Source: Rhodospirillaceae bacterium (GTDB lineage Bacteria > Pseudomonadota > Alphaproteobacteria > SP197). From it: a DNA stretch of 5,656 nt. The DNA is taken from positions 1 through 5,656 of the forward strand of contig JABIUG010000528.1 in NCBI GenBank assembly GCA_018700655.1, given 5' to 3'. The position numbers and the translations under genes are program-made. The notes beneath the pieces were generated by a model, which did no database searches, was not told where the DNA came from, and saw nothing but the letters and a program-made list of their open reading frames with translations. Below are positions 5,421 through 5,656 of this stretch, in pieces; position 1 is the first letter of the stretch, and each line of letters begins with the position of its first letter.

Positions 5421-5656
5421 GATGGGGTTCCTTCAGGGGTCGGTGGTTCGCCGAAGCGTTGCGGCGTCAGGGTGGCCTGGCGCTGGTCGATCTCGGGTCG
5501 TGACCGCCGCGTCGGCCCCGTCGGATCGTCCTCGAACAGACGGTGAGGATCGTCTCGGTCGACAAAACCCAGCGACGGCCCGCCGAAATCGTAACCCAGC
5601 AGGCGGCGCAAGGCTTCGGGATAGGCGCGTGCGGCCTCGGGCGGATGGGCGAGGTA
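5417..5656 (-). CDS. C-terminal part of a second PhyH-family dioxygenase (5' end outside window)
   Basis: The last 79 codons of a minus-strand gene enter from the right edge. The fragment starts YLAHPPEAARAYPEAL and continues LLGYDFGGPSLGFVDRDD. Over its first 42 residues it matches the C-terminal region of the neighbouring PhyH protein (YLANPPEIAREYPERL, LIGYDFGGPYLGFYDGDN) at 31 positions by hand count. The tails then diverge. The stop TGA (5417-5419) overlaps the next gene's ATG (5418-5420) as ATGA, indicating one mRNA and probable translational coupling. The iron-binding residues lie outside the window, so activity cannot be judged, but the frame is intact here. It is a tandem paralogue, and the two proteins could form a heteromer or act on successive or related substrates (inference). 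Confidence 0.82.
   Translation of the reverse strand, partial: YLAHPPEAARAYPEALRRLLGYDFGGPSLGFVDRDDPHRLFEDDPTGPTRRSRPEIDQRQATLTPQRFGEPPTPEGTPS
5429..5434 (-). promoter_or_regulatory. Ribosome-binding site for the frameshifted PhyH gene
   Basis: On the minus strand GAAGGA lies 8 nt before ATG 5420, inside the last codons of the upstream PhyH paralogue. It supports ATG 5420 as the true start of the broken gene. Confidence 0.5.

Overview
The window comes from a GC-rich bacterial chromosome, probably an alphaproteobacterium. This is judged from strong G/C third-position preference, the GTG starts, the gene families present and an extended-palindrome type of intergenic element. No genus can be named. 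There is no mobile element, CRISPR array or RNA gene that I can support.

Left part (1-868): the last codons of a plus-strand gene (stop at 23-25) converge on a minus-strand ModA-like periplasmic molybdate/oxyanion-binding protein (68-868). A perfect 20-bp palindrome (28-47) lies between the two ends. No modB or modC is visible.

Middle part (869-2493): an intergenic region of about 180 bp separates modA from a divergent plus-strand TetR-family repressor gene (1051-1731). A good sigma70-type promoter (963-990) has a perfect 7-6-7 inverted repeat (964-983) sitting on its -35 box and spacer, which points to autoregulation. The repressor gene is followed 64 bp later by an FMN-dependent PPOX-fold flavoprotein gene (1796-2422). 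That gene's stop codon is embedded in a long two-tier palindromic element (2420-2471), which separates it from the convergent genes on the right.

Right part (2494-5656, all minus strand): an operon enters from beyond the right edge. Its visible order is the C-terminus of one phytanoyl-CoA dioxygenase-like (PhyH) protein, then a second PhyH paralogue, then a large OYE/FadH/trimethylamine dehydrogenase-like iron-sulfur flavoprotein. The first two overlap by ATGA, and the flavoprotein follows after 30 bp. The two PhyH genes are clearly tandem paralogues. The second one (4480-5420) is interrupted by an apparent single-base deletion near 5286-5288. The operon looks catabolic: Fe(II)/2-oxoglutarate hydroxylation of a small organic substrate coupled to flavoprotein oxidation, reduction or demethylation. 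The substrate cannot be read from the sequence.

The most notable points are the frameshifted tandem PhyH gene, the degenerate pyridine-nucleotide motif in the flavoprotein, the precise promoter/operator overlap upstream of tetR, and the palindromic element at 2420-2491. I do not see convincing evidence of an undescribed defence or mobile system.
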